This document shows positions 54,998 through 63,269 of a stretch of DNA of 64,000 nt, one piece after another. A model generated the notes under the pieces. It was not told the origin of the DNA and ran no database searches. It worked only from the letters and a program-made list of their open reading frames with translations. The number at the start of each line of letters is the position of its first letter. Positions within the stretch are counted from its first letter, which is position 1. A program made the position numbers and the translations under genes. This stretch comes from Falsiroseomonas stagni DSM 19981 (lineage in GTDB: Bacteria > Pseudomonadota > Alphaproteobacteria > Acetobacterales > Acetobacteraceae): contig NZ_FOSQ01000021.1 in the NCBI RefSeq assembly GCF_900114315.1, forward strand, positions 1-64,000, in the 5' to 3' direction.

Positions 54998-55957
54998 ATG
55001 AGACGCCTCCGCATCCGCCTCAATACCGGCTTCTGCGGTCCCCATGCCGGCTTCCTGCTGGCGGAGGCGGACGGGCTGCTGGCGGAAGCCGGGATCGCCG
55101 TGCAGTGGCTGCCCGGCAACGGCGCCGCCGCCGTGGTCGCGGACATGGCGGAGGATGTCTGCGACCTTGCCTATGGCGACCTCTCCGCACTCGTCATGCG
55201 GCTGGGCCACAGCAAACCGGGCAGCGGACCGCAGGCGGTGTTCGTCGGCTTCAACCGCACGCCGCTGGCCATCGCCGTGCCGGTCGCCGGCACCGCGCAG
55301 CATCCCGTGGATCTCGGCGGCCGCATCCTGACGGGCCATGCGCGGGATGCCGCGCTGCTGGCCTTCCCGGCCCTTGCCCGCGCCGTCGGCCTCGATGCCC
55401 GCAGCGTCCGCATCCAGCCGTCGGAGGCGACGCTGGCGGAACAGGTGCGCCAGATGATCGTGGGTGATGCCTCCGATGGCATCTTCGGCTTCGCCAACAC
55501 CATCATCGCCTCGCTGGAAGCGGCGAAGCTGAACCTGGTGGGCTCCCTGCGATTCCTCGACTACGCCGAATGGCTGCCGGACCTCTACGGCAACGCCCTG
55601 ATCGCGTCGCGCCACCTGGTGGAGCGGGAGCCGGAGGTGCTGCGCGCGCTGGTGGATGCGGTGGCCCGCGGCTTCGCCGCGGCGGTGGCGGACCCCGGCC
55701 GCGGCGTCGAAGCCGTTCGCCGCGTGGCGCCGGACATCGACCTGCGGATCGAGTCGAAGCGCTGGCGCGGCACCATCGCAAGGGAGATGGGGCACCCGGA
55801 GGGCGCGGTGCTCGGCATCGGGGACGCGCACCCGGCCCGGCTGGCCCAGGGGATCACGCTGCTGGCGGAGGCGATGGAACTGCCGCGCAGGCCTGGGGCG
55901 GCGGAGGTCTTCACGCCGGACTTCCTGCCGCCGGTGGACCTGCGCCGGGGCCGATAG
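54998..55957 (+). CDS. NMT1/SsuA-like solute-binding-fold protein without a signal peptide
   Basis: 319 residues. The class-2 binding fold opens LRIRLNTGFCGPHAGFLLAEADGLLAEAGIAVQWLPGNGAAAVVADMAEDVCDLAYGDLSAL in pattern, the NMT1/THI5-like layout used for aliphatic sulfonate or pyrimidine-precursor binding proteins. The N-terminus (MRRLRIRL) lacks a hydrophobic signal segment, and no upstream frame supplies one. So the protein may be cytoplasmic, acting as an enzyme or sensor, or may use an unrecognised export route. It follows the permease gene by 319 bp. Confidence 0.78.
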   Translation: MRRLRIRLNTGFCGPHAGFLLAEADGLLAEAGIAVQWLPGNGAAAVVADMAEDVCDLAYGDLSALVMRLGHSKPGSGPQAVFVGFNRTPLAIAVPVAGTAQHPVDLGGRILTGHARDAALLAFPALARAVGLDARSVRIQPSEATLAEQVRQMIVGDASDGIFGFANTIIASLEAAKLNLVGSLRFLDYAEWLPDLYGNALIASRHLVEREPEVLRALVDAVARGFAAAVADPGRGVEAVRRVAPDIDLRIESKRWRGTIAREMGHPEGAVLGIGDAHPARLAQGITLLAEAMELPRRPGAAEVFTPDFLPPVDLRRGR

Positions 55958-55984
55958 AGCGCACCGAAAGGGCCAGATCCGGCA

Positions 55985-56085
55985 TCAGCGGCCATCGTCG
56001 CGGAGAGGGTTCAACACCCTCCCGATCTCTCGTCGATGGGATTGGGGATCAGCGCCCTTCGCTGACCACCCGAATTCCATCCGTG
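55985..56085. terminator. Inverted repeats between convergent genes
   Basis: Between the NMT1-like and RTX genes, GAGGGT-TCAAC-ACCCTC (about 56004-56020) and TCAGCG...CGCTGA (about 56049-56065) can each form a hairpin. Their position between converging genes suggests two-way transcription termination. Neither has a clear T-tract. Confidence 0.4.
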
Positions 56086-56090
56086 CCGTT

Positions 56091-57416
56091 TCAGGCGATG
56101 ATCGAGATATCCGCCAGGGACAGCGCCGGCGCGCCGGCGAACTTCGCGAGGAGCACCGAAGCGCCCAGCCCCGATCCGTCCGCATCGAAGTAGAGCATCC
56201 CGTCATCGGTATCATAGACGACCTGCGCGCGGGCAGCTGTGGCCGTTCCCGCCCGGCTGGCGACGAAGTTCGCGGACTGCAACGCCCCCACGGCAAGGCC
56301 GAAGCCCGCGCTTGACAGCTGGATGTCATCATCGCGGGCGGAGAAATCGAGGATCTGGTCGCTTTCAGCCTCCCGCGCAAGCAGGACGACCACATCGCGC
56401 CCCGCGCCCAGGACGAGTACATCGGCCCCGGCGCCACCGATAAGCACATCGTCGCCGTTGCCACCCTCCAGCCGATCCGCGCCAGACCCGCCGACAAGGA
56501 CATCCTGGCCGGCGCCACCGCCCAGCGTGTCGTTGCCCGCAGCACCTTCCAGGCGATTGTCACGGCCATCGCCCAGGACCTTGTCCGCGTTCCGGGTGCC
56601 GATCACGCTGCTGAAGGACTCGACACGGAAGGTCACGCTGCCAAGGCCCGGAATACCACTGACGGTAAGTCGTGCCGTGGCCAGGTCGACATCGAAGCTC
56701 GTCGTCTGGGTGGCCGGCACGGCCACGGTTCCATCGATCACATTGTTCAGGCCCGCCGCGCCCAGGATCGCTTCGACATTCGAGATGACATCGGTGCCGA
56801 GCGCACCCTTGTCGATGAAGCCCTGCGACGTCAGCGTCACGGCGGTGCCGAGGGTGGTGTAGTCCAGCGTGTCGAAGCCGGCCCCACCGTTATAGACGTC
56901 ATTGCCAGCGCTGCCGAAGAAGCGGTTGTCCAGCGTGCTGCCGGTGATGATGTCGCCATTCGCCGTGCCGCGAACATCGACGAAGTTCGTGACGCCGAAG
57001 CTCACCGACCCCAGATAGGGGATGCCATTGATCGTCAGCGCATTGGCCGCAAGGTCGATGATGAAGCTCGTGGTCTGCGCACCCGCGACATAGCCATCGA
57101 TCAGATTGGCGACGCCGACGGCACCGATGATGCTCTCCACGCCGGCGATCAGATCGGAACCGCCCGCCGCCTTGTCGATGACGCCCTGCGACTTGAGCGT
57201 GATCTGCGTACCGGCGCGTGAGTAGTCGACCGTGTCGAGGCCGGCACCACCGCTGAACGTGTCATTGCCGGTACCACCAAGGAAGACATCGTTGCCAACG
57301 GTGCCAGTAATGCTGTCATTGGTGACCACCGGCGCAGGTGGAAGCTTCGGCGGCTTCGGCGCTTGGTACTCGGGCAAGGGAGTCACTCCGGATCTGGTTC
57401 GCTTCCCTTGTGCCAC
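56091..57416 (-). CDS. RTX calcium-binding protein with duplicated module
   Basis: 441 residues from GTG 57416. RTX nonapeptides of the GGxGxDxUx type appear near the N-terminus (GGTGNDTFSGGAGLDTV), in the middle (GSAGNDVYNGGAGFDTL) and as a block near 290-335 (GGAGQDVLVGGSGADRLEGGNGDDVLIGGAGADVL). Between them an approximately 125-residue unit is repeated (NLIDGYVAGAQTTSFIIDL and NVIDGTVAVPATQTTSFDVDL; GIPYLGSVSF and GIPGLGSVTF). The C-terminus (FDADGSGLGASVLLAKFAGAPALSLADISI) resembles the type I secretion end of such proteins. It would bind Ca2+ outside the cell. No secretion genes are adjacent. Confidence 0.9.
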   Translation of the reverse strand: MAQGKRTRSGVTPLPEYQAPKPPKLPPAPVVTNDSITGTVGNDVFLGGTGNDTFSGGAGLDTVDYSRAGTQITLKSQGVIDKAAGGSDLIAGVESIIGAVGVANLIDGYVAGAQTTSFIIDLAANALTINGIPYLGSVSFGVTNFVDVRGTANGDIITGSTLDNRFFGSAGNDVYNGGAGFDTLDYTTLGTAVTLTSQGFIDKGALGTDVISNVEAILGAAGLNNVIDGTVAVPATQTTSFDVDLATARLTVSGIPGLGSVTFRVESFSSVIGTRNADKVLGDGRDNRLEGAAGNDTLGGGAGQDVLVGGSGADRLEGGNGDDVLIGGAGADVLVLGAGRDVVVLLAREAESDQILDFSARDDDIQLSSAGFGLAVGALQSANFVASRAGTATAARAQVVYDTDDGMLYFDADGSGLGASVLLAKFAGAPALSLADISIIA

Positions 57417-57605
57417 GCGGGCTCCTTGTCCTGCGTCGTCTTTACGAGAGTTTTCTGGATTTTCGCATCAGTTCATGGACGGGAGTGACGCCCCTGTCGA
57501 CGGCGAGCCGCCATGCGAGAGGCGGCGCAGGATGCAGGTACGGAAGAGCCGGCCCGGACCAGGGATGAGTTATCGCCCATCAATCCCCGTTGCGTCATGG
57601 CGCGC

Positions 57606-58358
57606 TCAGGCGTCGCCGAGGGCGGGTGCCAGGCTGGCCGCCAGCGCCATCACCGCCTCCGCCACCGGCCCGGCCAGCAGTTCAGGCGTGACGACCGAAA
57701 CCGCCCCGCCGCAATTCAGCGCCATCACCCGCGATCCATCCGGCGATACCACCGGCACGCCGATGGAATTCACGTCGGGATGGGCGCGCCGAAGGTTGAG
57801 CACGAAGCCGCGTCGCGCATGATGGTCGAGCGCCGCTGCGATCTCCGCCCGCATGCCGCCTTCCAGCCGCGCCAGCACCGCATCGCGCGTCGCCGCATCC
57901 ACACCCGCCAGCCAGGCCCAGCCCAGCGCCGTGGTGGCGATGGGCAGCGTGGCGCCAACGGTGAAGGACAGGCGCAGGATGGTCGGCGCCTCTGCCCGCG
58001 CCACGATCAGCATCACGTCATCCTGCCGCGCGGCCAGTGACAACTGGACCCCGAAGCGGTCCGCGATGCGCTGCATGGCCGGCTGCGCGACTTCCGCGAT
58101 GCCCCCCTTCGCCAGCGCGGCATAGCCGAGGGAAAGCAGCCCGAACCCCGGCCGCAGCCGCCCGGGGTCCCGCCCCGGCACCAGCACGCCCATGCCCTGC
58201 AACGTGTGGCACAGCCGCCAGACCGTGGATTGCGCAAGGCCCGTCATCGCCGCGATTTCCGTGGTGCCGAGTTCCGGTCGCGCCGCCGTGAAGCAGCGCA
58301 GCACCTCCACGCCTCGGGCCAGCGCGGTGACGAATTGCCGGTCCTTCCCGTCCCCCAT
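57606..58358 (-). CDS. IclR-family transcriptional regulator
   Basis: 250 residues from ATG 58358. The winged helix is FVTALARGVEVLRCFTAARPELGTTEIAAMTGLAQSTVWRLCHTL, and the effector domain includes PIATTALGWAWLAG and GVPVVSPDGSRVMALNCGG. IclR proteins sense small acids or aromatics and control adjacent operons. It is divergent from the CoA-synthetase operon, with 81 bp between them, so it probably regulates that operon and itself. The intergenic segment has TTGACG (58402-58407) as a possible -35. Confidence 0.92.
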   Translation of the reverse strand: MGDGKDRQFVTALARGVEVLRCFTAARPELGTTEIAAMTGLAQSTVWRLCHTLQGMGVLVPGRDPGRLRPGFGLLSLGYAALAKGGIAEVAQPAMQRIADRFGVQLSLAARQDDVMLIVARAEAPTILRLSFTVGATLPIATTALGWAWLAGVDAATRDAVLARLEGGMRAEIAAALDHHARRGFVLNLRRAHPDVNSIGVPVVSPDGSRVMALNCGGAVSVVTPELLAGPVAEAVMALAASLAPALGDA

Positions 58359-58439
58359 CACGCCTCCCCATTCCGCGATGCTGCAGCGCATGGGCGGCCT
58401 GTTGACGCCGGCCGGCCGCGGCGCGACGCTTCACCCACT

Positions 58440-60617
58440 ATGCAAATAGCCAATCCGCACACCGAATTCAAACCTGGCCCGCTGACCGGCCACGGCTTCC
58501 CCGATCTGCGGCCCTTCTTCGCCCCGAAAGCGGTAGCGCTGCTGGGGGCGACGGAGGACCTCGGGAAGTTCGGCGGCCGCTGCCTGCGGCAGATGCTGGA
58601 TTTCGGCTTCACGGGTGATGCCTTCCCGGTGAATCCGAACCGGCCGACGGTCTTCGGCCGTCCGTGCTTCCCGAACCTGTCTGCCCTGCCGGCCCGCCCC
58701 GACCATGTCGGCATCGTGCTGCCGGCAAAGGCCTGCATCGATGCCGTGGCCGAATGCGGTCGCCTCGGCATCCCCTACGCCACCGTCTTCTCCTCCGGTT
58801 TCGGTGAACTGGGCACGGAGCAGACCCTGGCGGCGCAGGCGGAACTGGTGCGGGTGGCGCGCGCGGGCGGCGTGCGGATCATGGGCCCCAACTGCAACGG
58901 CATGATCAACTTCGTCGACGGCTTCGCCCTGACCTCCACCGCCACCATCAGCGGTCCCCGTCGCGCCGCCGGCGACATCGGCGTGGTGGGACAGAGCGGT
59001 GGCGCCGCGCAGGTCAATGTCATGTGGCGCGCGCAGGAGATGGGCCTCGGCATCTCCTACCAGGTCAGCAGCGGCAACGACGCGGACATGGACCTGCTGG
59101 ACTACGCCGCCTTCATGCTGGAGGACGCGCACACCAAGGTCGTGCTGATGCTGGCGGAGCGCATCCGCGACGGTGCGCGGCTCCGCCTGCTGGCCGCGCG
59201 GGCCGCGGAACTCGAAAAGCCCATCGCACTGATCAAGTTCGGCCGCACCGAGGCAGGCGCGCGCGCCGCGGCCTCCCACACCGGCGCCATCACCGGATCG
59301 GATGCGGTGTTCGATGCGGCGGCGCGGCAGCTCGGCCTGATCCGCGTGAATGATGCGCGCGAACTCTATGAGGTCGCGATGCTGCTGCGCCGTCGCCAGC
59401 GCCCGGCAGGGCATGGCGCGGCGGCGCTGGCGATCTCCGGCGGCAATCTGGTGGCGCTGACGGACCAGGCCGCGGGCGTCGGCATCGGCTTCCCCGACTA
59501 CGCGGCGGAGACGGCGGCGAAGCTGCGGACGCTGATCCCGGGCTTCGCGGCGGTGAACAACCCGACCGACCTCAGCGCCGGCGCCATCGGCACGAAGGAC
59601 ACCTTCGCCAAGGCGGCAGCCATCATCCTGGACGACCCGGCCGTGGATGCGCTGGTGCCTGTCATCACCATCGCGCCGAATGACGACATCCGCTCCGTCA
59701 CCGCCTTGTCGGAAGCCTCCGACAAGCCTGTCGCGATCCTCTGGACCGGCCGCTCCGCCGCCGATCCCACGCTGACGCCGGAACTCCTGGTGCGAGAGGG
59801 CCATGCCGTCTTCCGCGATGCGCTGCCCTGCGCCCAGGCGCTGGCGCGCAGCATGGACTGGGCCGCCTTCCTCCGCCGCCGCACCGCGCCGCCCACGCGG
59901 CCCGCAGGCCTGGACACGGCCCGCGCGCGGCAGCTTCTTGCGGCCGCGCCGGCCGGTGCGCTGACCGAATCCGCCTCCCGCGCCGTCCTCGCCTGCTACG
60001 GCCTGCATGGCCCGCGGGAGGGCGTGGCGACGACGGCGAAGGATGCGGTGGCGGAGGCCGCGCAGATCGCCGGCCCGGTCGCGCTGAAGATCCTCTCCCC
60101 CGACATCCCCCACAAGACCGAAGCCGGCGGCGTGCGCCTGCACCTCCAGGGGGAGGAGGCCGTGCGCGACGCCTTCGCGGCCGTCATCGCCAATGCCCGC
60201 GCCTACGCGCCCGACGCACGGATCGAGGGCGTTCTGGTGCAGGAAATGGTGTCGGGCGGGCAGGAGATGCTGCTCGGCCTGACACGCGACATCACCTTCG
60301 GCCCCGTGCTCACCATCGGCTTCGGCGGCACGCTGGTGGAGGTCCTGCGCGATGTCACCTTCCGCCTGCCGCCCGTCACGGCGGTGGAGGCGACCGAGGC
60401 GCTGGAATCGCTGCGCCTGGCACCGCTCCTGCACGGCCATCGCGGCGCGCCGCCGTGCGACATCACGGCGCTGGCGGACGCCATCGCGCGCTTCTCCTGG
60501 CTCGCCACCGATCTCGGCGACATGATCGAGGAGATCGACGTGAACCCCATCGCCGTGCTGCCTTCCGGCATCCGGGTGCTGGACGCGCTGGTCGTGACGC
60601 GGGACGCTGCGCCATGA
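58440..60617 (+). CDS. NDP-forming acyl-CoA synthetase (acetate-CoA ligase family)
   Basis: 725 residues, fused alpha-beta type. The CoA-binding domain is at about 25-120 (RPFFAPKAVALLGATED), the succinyl-CoA-ligase-like domain at about 175-310 with the phospho-His H280 (AASHTGAITGSD), and the ATP-grasp domain at about 520-720 (GPVALKILSPDIPHKTEAGGVRL, DMIEEIDVNPIAVLPSG). It makes an acyl-CoA from an acid with ATP, forming ADP. ATG 58440 has no clear ribosome-binding site; with a promoter near 58402 the transcript may be almost leaderless. It overlaps the next gene (ATGA). Confidence 0.93.
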   Translation: MQIANPHTEFKPGPLTGHGFPDLRPFFAPKAVALLGATEDLGKFGGRCLRQMLDFGFTGDAFPVNPNRPTVFGRPCFPNLSALPARPDHVGIVLPAKACIDAVAECGRLGIPYATVFSSGFGELGTEQTLAAQAELVRVARAGGVRIMGPNCNGMINFVDGFALTSTATISGPRRAAGDIGVVGQSGGAAQVNVMWRAQEMGLGISYQVSSGNDADMDLLDYAAFMLEDAHTKVVLMLAERIRDGARLRLLAARAAELEKPIALIKFGRTEAGARAAASHTGAITGSDAVFDAAARQLGLIRVNDARELYEVAMLLRRRQRPAGHGAAALAISGGNLVALTDQAAGVGIGFPDYAAETAAKLRTLIPGFAAVNNPTDLSAGAIGTKDTFAKAAAIILDDPAVDALVPVITIAPNDDIRSVTALSEASDKPVAILWTGRSAADPTLTPELLVREGHAVFRDALPCAQALARSMDWAAFLRRRTAPPTRPAGLDTARARQLLAAAPAGALTESASRAVLACYGLHGPREGVATTAKDAVAEAAQIAGPVALKILSPDIPHKTEAGGVRLHLQGEEAVRDAFAAVIANARAYAPDARIEGVLVQEMVSGGQEMLLGLTRDITFGPVLTIGFGGTLVEVLRDVTFRLPPVTAVEATEALESLRLAPLLHGHRGAPPCDITALADAIARFSWLATDLGDMIEEIDVNPIAVLPSGIRVLDALVVTRDAAP

Positions 60618-61333
60618 CCCTTCTCATCGACCGCACCGATCACGGCGTCCTCCGCCTCACCCTCAACCGGCCCCAGGCCGCCAATGCCCTGTCCCGCGCC
60701 CTGCAGGATGCGCTCGTCACCGCGCTGGCGGACGCGGCGCGGGACAGCACGACGCGCGCGGTGATGCTGGCCGGCGCGGGCGGCCGCGTCTTCAGCGCCG
60801 GGGCCGATCTGCGGGAGGATCTCGGCCTGCCGGTGCCGGAGGCGAAGAAGCTCCGCCGCGCCCTCCTGCTCCGCAGCATCCTCGCCGTCCTGGATTGCCC
60901 GAAGCCCGTGGTCGCCGTGGTGCGCGGCAAATGCGTCGGCGGTGGCGCGATGCTGGCGCTGATGGCGGATGAGGTCATTCTCGAATCCGGCGCCTCCATC
61001 GCCATGCCGGAAATCGCGCTCGCCATGCCCTCGCCGCTCGGCGTCACCATCATCCAGTCACGGGGCGGCCGCCAGGCGGCGCATCGGCTGATGCAGGCGA
61101 ACCAGCCGATGGATGCCGCCACGGCGCTCAGCGCGGGCCTTGCCGATGCGGTGCACGCCGATGCGGCGCTGGATGAGGCCGCGCAGGGGCGCGCAGCCGC
61201 GCTCGGCGCGATGGATCCCACCGCCTATGCCACCAACAAGAGCTGGCTGAACGGCCCGCTGCGCGCGCGCATCATCGCCGCCGCGCAGGCCGCCGAGGCC
61301 GCCCATGCCACAGGTCCCCATGATGCGCACTGA
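60614..61333 (+). CDS. Enoyl-CoA hydratase/isomerase family protein
   Basis: 239 residues, crotonase fold. The oxyanion-hole segments are FSAGADLREDLG and KCVGGGAMLALMADEVIL, and the late Glu is in IAMPEIALAMPSPLG. The first hydratase Glu is absent (GGGAM instead of GGGxE), so it may be an isomerase or hydrolase rather than a hydratase. ATG overlaps the synthetase stop by four bases, and its own 3' end overlaps the acyl-CoA dehydrogenase gene. It is a distant paralogue of the hydratases at 41090 and 62462. Confidence 0.9.
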   Translation: MTLLIDRTDHGVLRLTLNRPQAANALSRALQDALVTALADAARDSTTRAVMLAGAGGRVFSAGADLREDLGLPVPEAKKLRRALLLRSILAVLDCPKPVVAVVRGKCVGGGAMLALMADEVILESGASIAMPEIALAMPSPLGVTIIQSRGGRQAAHRLMQANQPMDAATALSAGLADAVHADAALDEAAQGRAAALGAMDPTAYATNKSWLNGPLRARIIAAAQAAEAAHATGPHDAH

Positions 61334-62465
61334 ACTCTCCCCCGAACTGGCCGAACTCCGCGGCCCGATCCGTCGCTTCGTCACCGACCAGCTCGAACCC
61401 CTCGCCGCCCGCATCGATGCGGAAGGCGAGATCCCCGACGCGGCCTGGGACCTGATGCGTGGCCAGGGCTGGCTCGGCATGCTGCTGGCGGAAGCCGATG
61501 GCGGCGGTGGCGCCGACCTTCCCACCTACTGCCTGGTGATGGAGGAAGTGGCGCGCAGCCATCGCTGCTTCACCCTGCTGCTGGACGCGACCAGCGGCCT
61601 GACGCCCATCGCCATCGCCCGCCACGGCACGGCGGCGCAGAAGGATCGCTGGCTGAAGGGCCTGGCAACCGGCCGCCTCCGCGCCGCCTTCGGCCTGACG
61701 GAGCCCGGCGCCGGATCGGACGCCGCCGCCATCACCACCCGTGCGACGAAGGTCGAAGGCGGCTGGAAGATCGAGGGCCGCAAGCAGTGGATCAGCGGCG
61801 GCCACGCCGCCGATGTGGTGATGGTGATGGCCGTCACCGATCCCGCCCAGCGCGCCCGCGGCGGCATCGGCGCCTTCCTCGTGCCACGCGGCACGCCGGG
61901 CTTCGACGTCACGCGCATCGACACCACCATCGGGTCGGAGGCGATCAAGCTCGGCGAACTCACCTTCACCGATTGCGTGGTGCCGGATGAGGCGCTGCTC
62001 GGCGATCCCGGCCAGGGCTTCGCCATCGCGATGGGGTCGCTGAGCAATGGCCGCCTCGGCGTCTCCGCCGCCTGCATCGGCGCCGCGGATCGGCTGCTGG
62101 AGATGTCGATCGAGCACGCGAAGCAGCGCAGCACCTTCGGCCAGCGCCTGGCGGACCGCCAGGCCATCCAGTGGATGCTGGCCGACAGCCATGCGGAGAT
62201 CGAGGTCTCCCGCGCCTTCCTCTACGAAACGCTCCGCAAGGCGGCGGCCGGCGAGGACCTCGGCAACTTCGCCGCCATCTGCAAGCTCGCCTGCAGCGAG
62301 ATGGTCGGCCGCGTCGCCGATCGCGCGGTGCAGATCCATGGCGGCGCCGGGCTGATGCGCGGCGTGCCGGTGGAGCGCTTCTACCGTGATGTCCGCCACT
62401 ACCGGGTCGGCGAAGGGGCGTCCGAAGTCCTGCGCATGGTGATCGCGCGGGAGCTGGTGAAGTGA
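61320..62465 (+). CDS. Acyl-CoA dehydrogenase
   Basis: 381 residues from ATG 61320 (61305 and 61323 also possible). Family blocks are AAFGLTEPGAGSDAAAITTRA (FAD and substrate), WKIEGRKQWISGGHAAD, LSNGRLGVSAACIGAADRLLE, and RSTFGQRLADRQAIQWMLAD. The C-terminal catalytic region is VGEGASEVLRMVIAREL, with the Glu expected for most members. It introduces a 2,3 double bond into an acyl-CoA and passes electrons to ETF. It is flanked by two crotonase-fold genes, making a short beta-oxidation-like path. Confidence 0.94.
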   Translation: MMRTELSPELAELRGPIRRFVTDQLEPLAARIDAEGEIPDAAWDLMRGQGWLGMLLAEADGGGGADLPTYCLVMEEVARSHRCFTLLLDATSGLTPIAIARHGTAAQKDRWLKGLATGRLRAAFGLTEPGAGSDAAAITTRATKVEGGWKIEGRKQWISGGHAADVVMVMAVTDPAQRARGGIGAFLVPRGTPGFDVTRIDTTIGSEAIKLGELTFTDCVVPDEALLGDPGQGFAIAMGSLSNGRLGVSAACIGAADRLLEMSIEHAKQRSTFGQRLADRQAIQWMLADSHAEIEVSRAFLYETLRKAAAGEDLGNFAAICKLACSEMVGRVADRAVQIHGGAGLMRGVPVERFYRDVRHYRVGEGASEVLRMVIARELVK

Positions 62466-63238
62466 GCACGGTCCTCACCGAGACCCGCGACCACATCGCC
62501 TGGGTCACGCTGAACCGGCCGGAGGCGATGAACGCGCTCTCCATGCAGCTCCGCGCCGACCTCGCCGCCGCGATGCGCGCGGCGGAGGCTGATCCCGATG
62601 TGCGCGTGGTGGTGGTCCGGGGCGCGGGTGACCGTGCCTTCTGCGTCGGCGCGGACATCAAGGAATTCGTGGAGGTCCCCTCCCCGCCCGCCTACCGCCA
62701 GGCGCGGGTGCCGGAAAGCTGGATCAGCCCCTTCGACCACACGAAGAAGCCGATCATCGCCAGCATCCATGGCCACTGCCTTGGCGGCGGCCTCGAAGTC
62801 GCACTCGCCTGCGACATCCGCATCGCGGCGGAGGATGCGAGCTTCGGCCTGCCGGAAACCGGGCTCGGCATCATGACCGGCGTGGGCGGTTCGCAGCGCC
62901 TGCCCCGCATGGTGGGCCTCGCCCAGGCGCTGGACATGATCCTGACGGGCGACCGCATCGACGGGAAGCGCGCGCGGGAGATCGGCCTCGTCACCCGCGT
63001 GGTGCCCCGCGCCGATCTGGCGGCGGAGACGGAGGCGCTGGCCCTCCGCCTCGCCGCCCGCCCGCCCACCGCCATGGCCTTCGCCAAGGAAGCCGTGCGC
63101 GCCGCGCAGGATCTGCCGCTGCGCGACGGCATGCGGCTGGAAGTCGATCTCCTCACGCATCTCCTCAACACCGAGGATCGGCTGGAAGCCGCGCGTGCCT
63201 TCCGGGAAAAACGAAAACCGCAATTCACCGGCCGCTGA
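62462..63238 (+). CDS. Enoyl-CoA hydratase
   Basis: 258 residues from GTG 62462, which overlaps the acyl-CoA dehydrogenase TGA (GTGA). Both catalytic Glu sites are present: GGGLEVALACDIRIA and FGLPETGLGIMTGVGGSQRLPR. FCVGADIKEFVE is the first oxyanion segment. It should hydrate the enoyl-CoA made by the preceding enzyme. It is followed after 31 bases by a Bug receptor gene with its own strong ribosome-binding site. Confidence 0.93.
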   Translation: MSTVLTETRDHIAWVTLNRPEAMNALSMQLRADLAAAMRAAEADPDVRVVVVRGAGDRAFCVGADIKEFVEVPSPPAYRQARVPESWISPFDHTKKPIIASIHGHCLGGGLEVALACDIRIAAEDASFGLPETGLGIMTGVGGSQRLPRMVGLAQALDMILTGDRIDGKRAREIGLVTRVVPRADLAAETEALALRLAARPPTAMAFAKEAVRAAQDLPLRDGMRLEVDLLTHLLNTEDRLEAARAFREKRKPQFTGR

Positions 63239-63269
63239 AGCGACCGGCCACAAGGGGAGGAACAACAAC

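Noticed and set aside
56000-56025. GAGGG-TTCAACA-CCCTC resembles a tRNA T-arm
   Set aside because: No matching acceptor, D or anticodon arms at the required distances upstream; a hairpin between convergent genes explains it.
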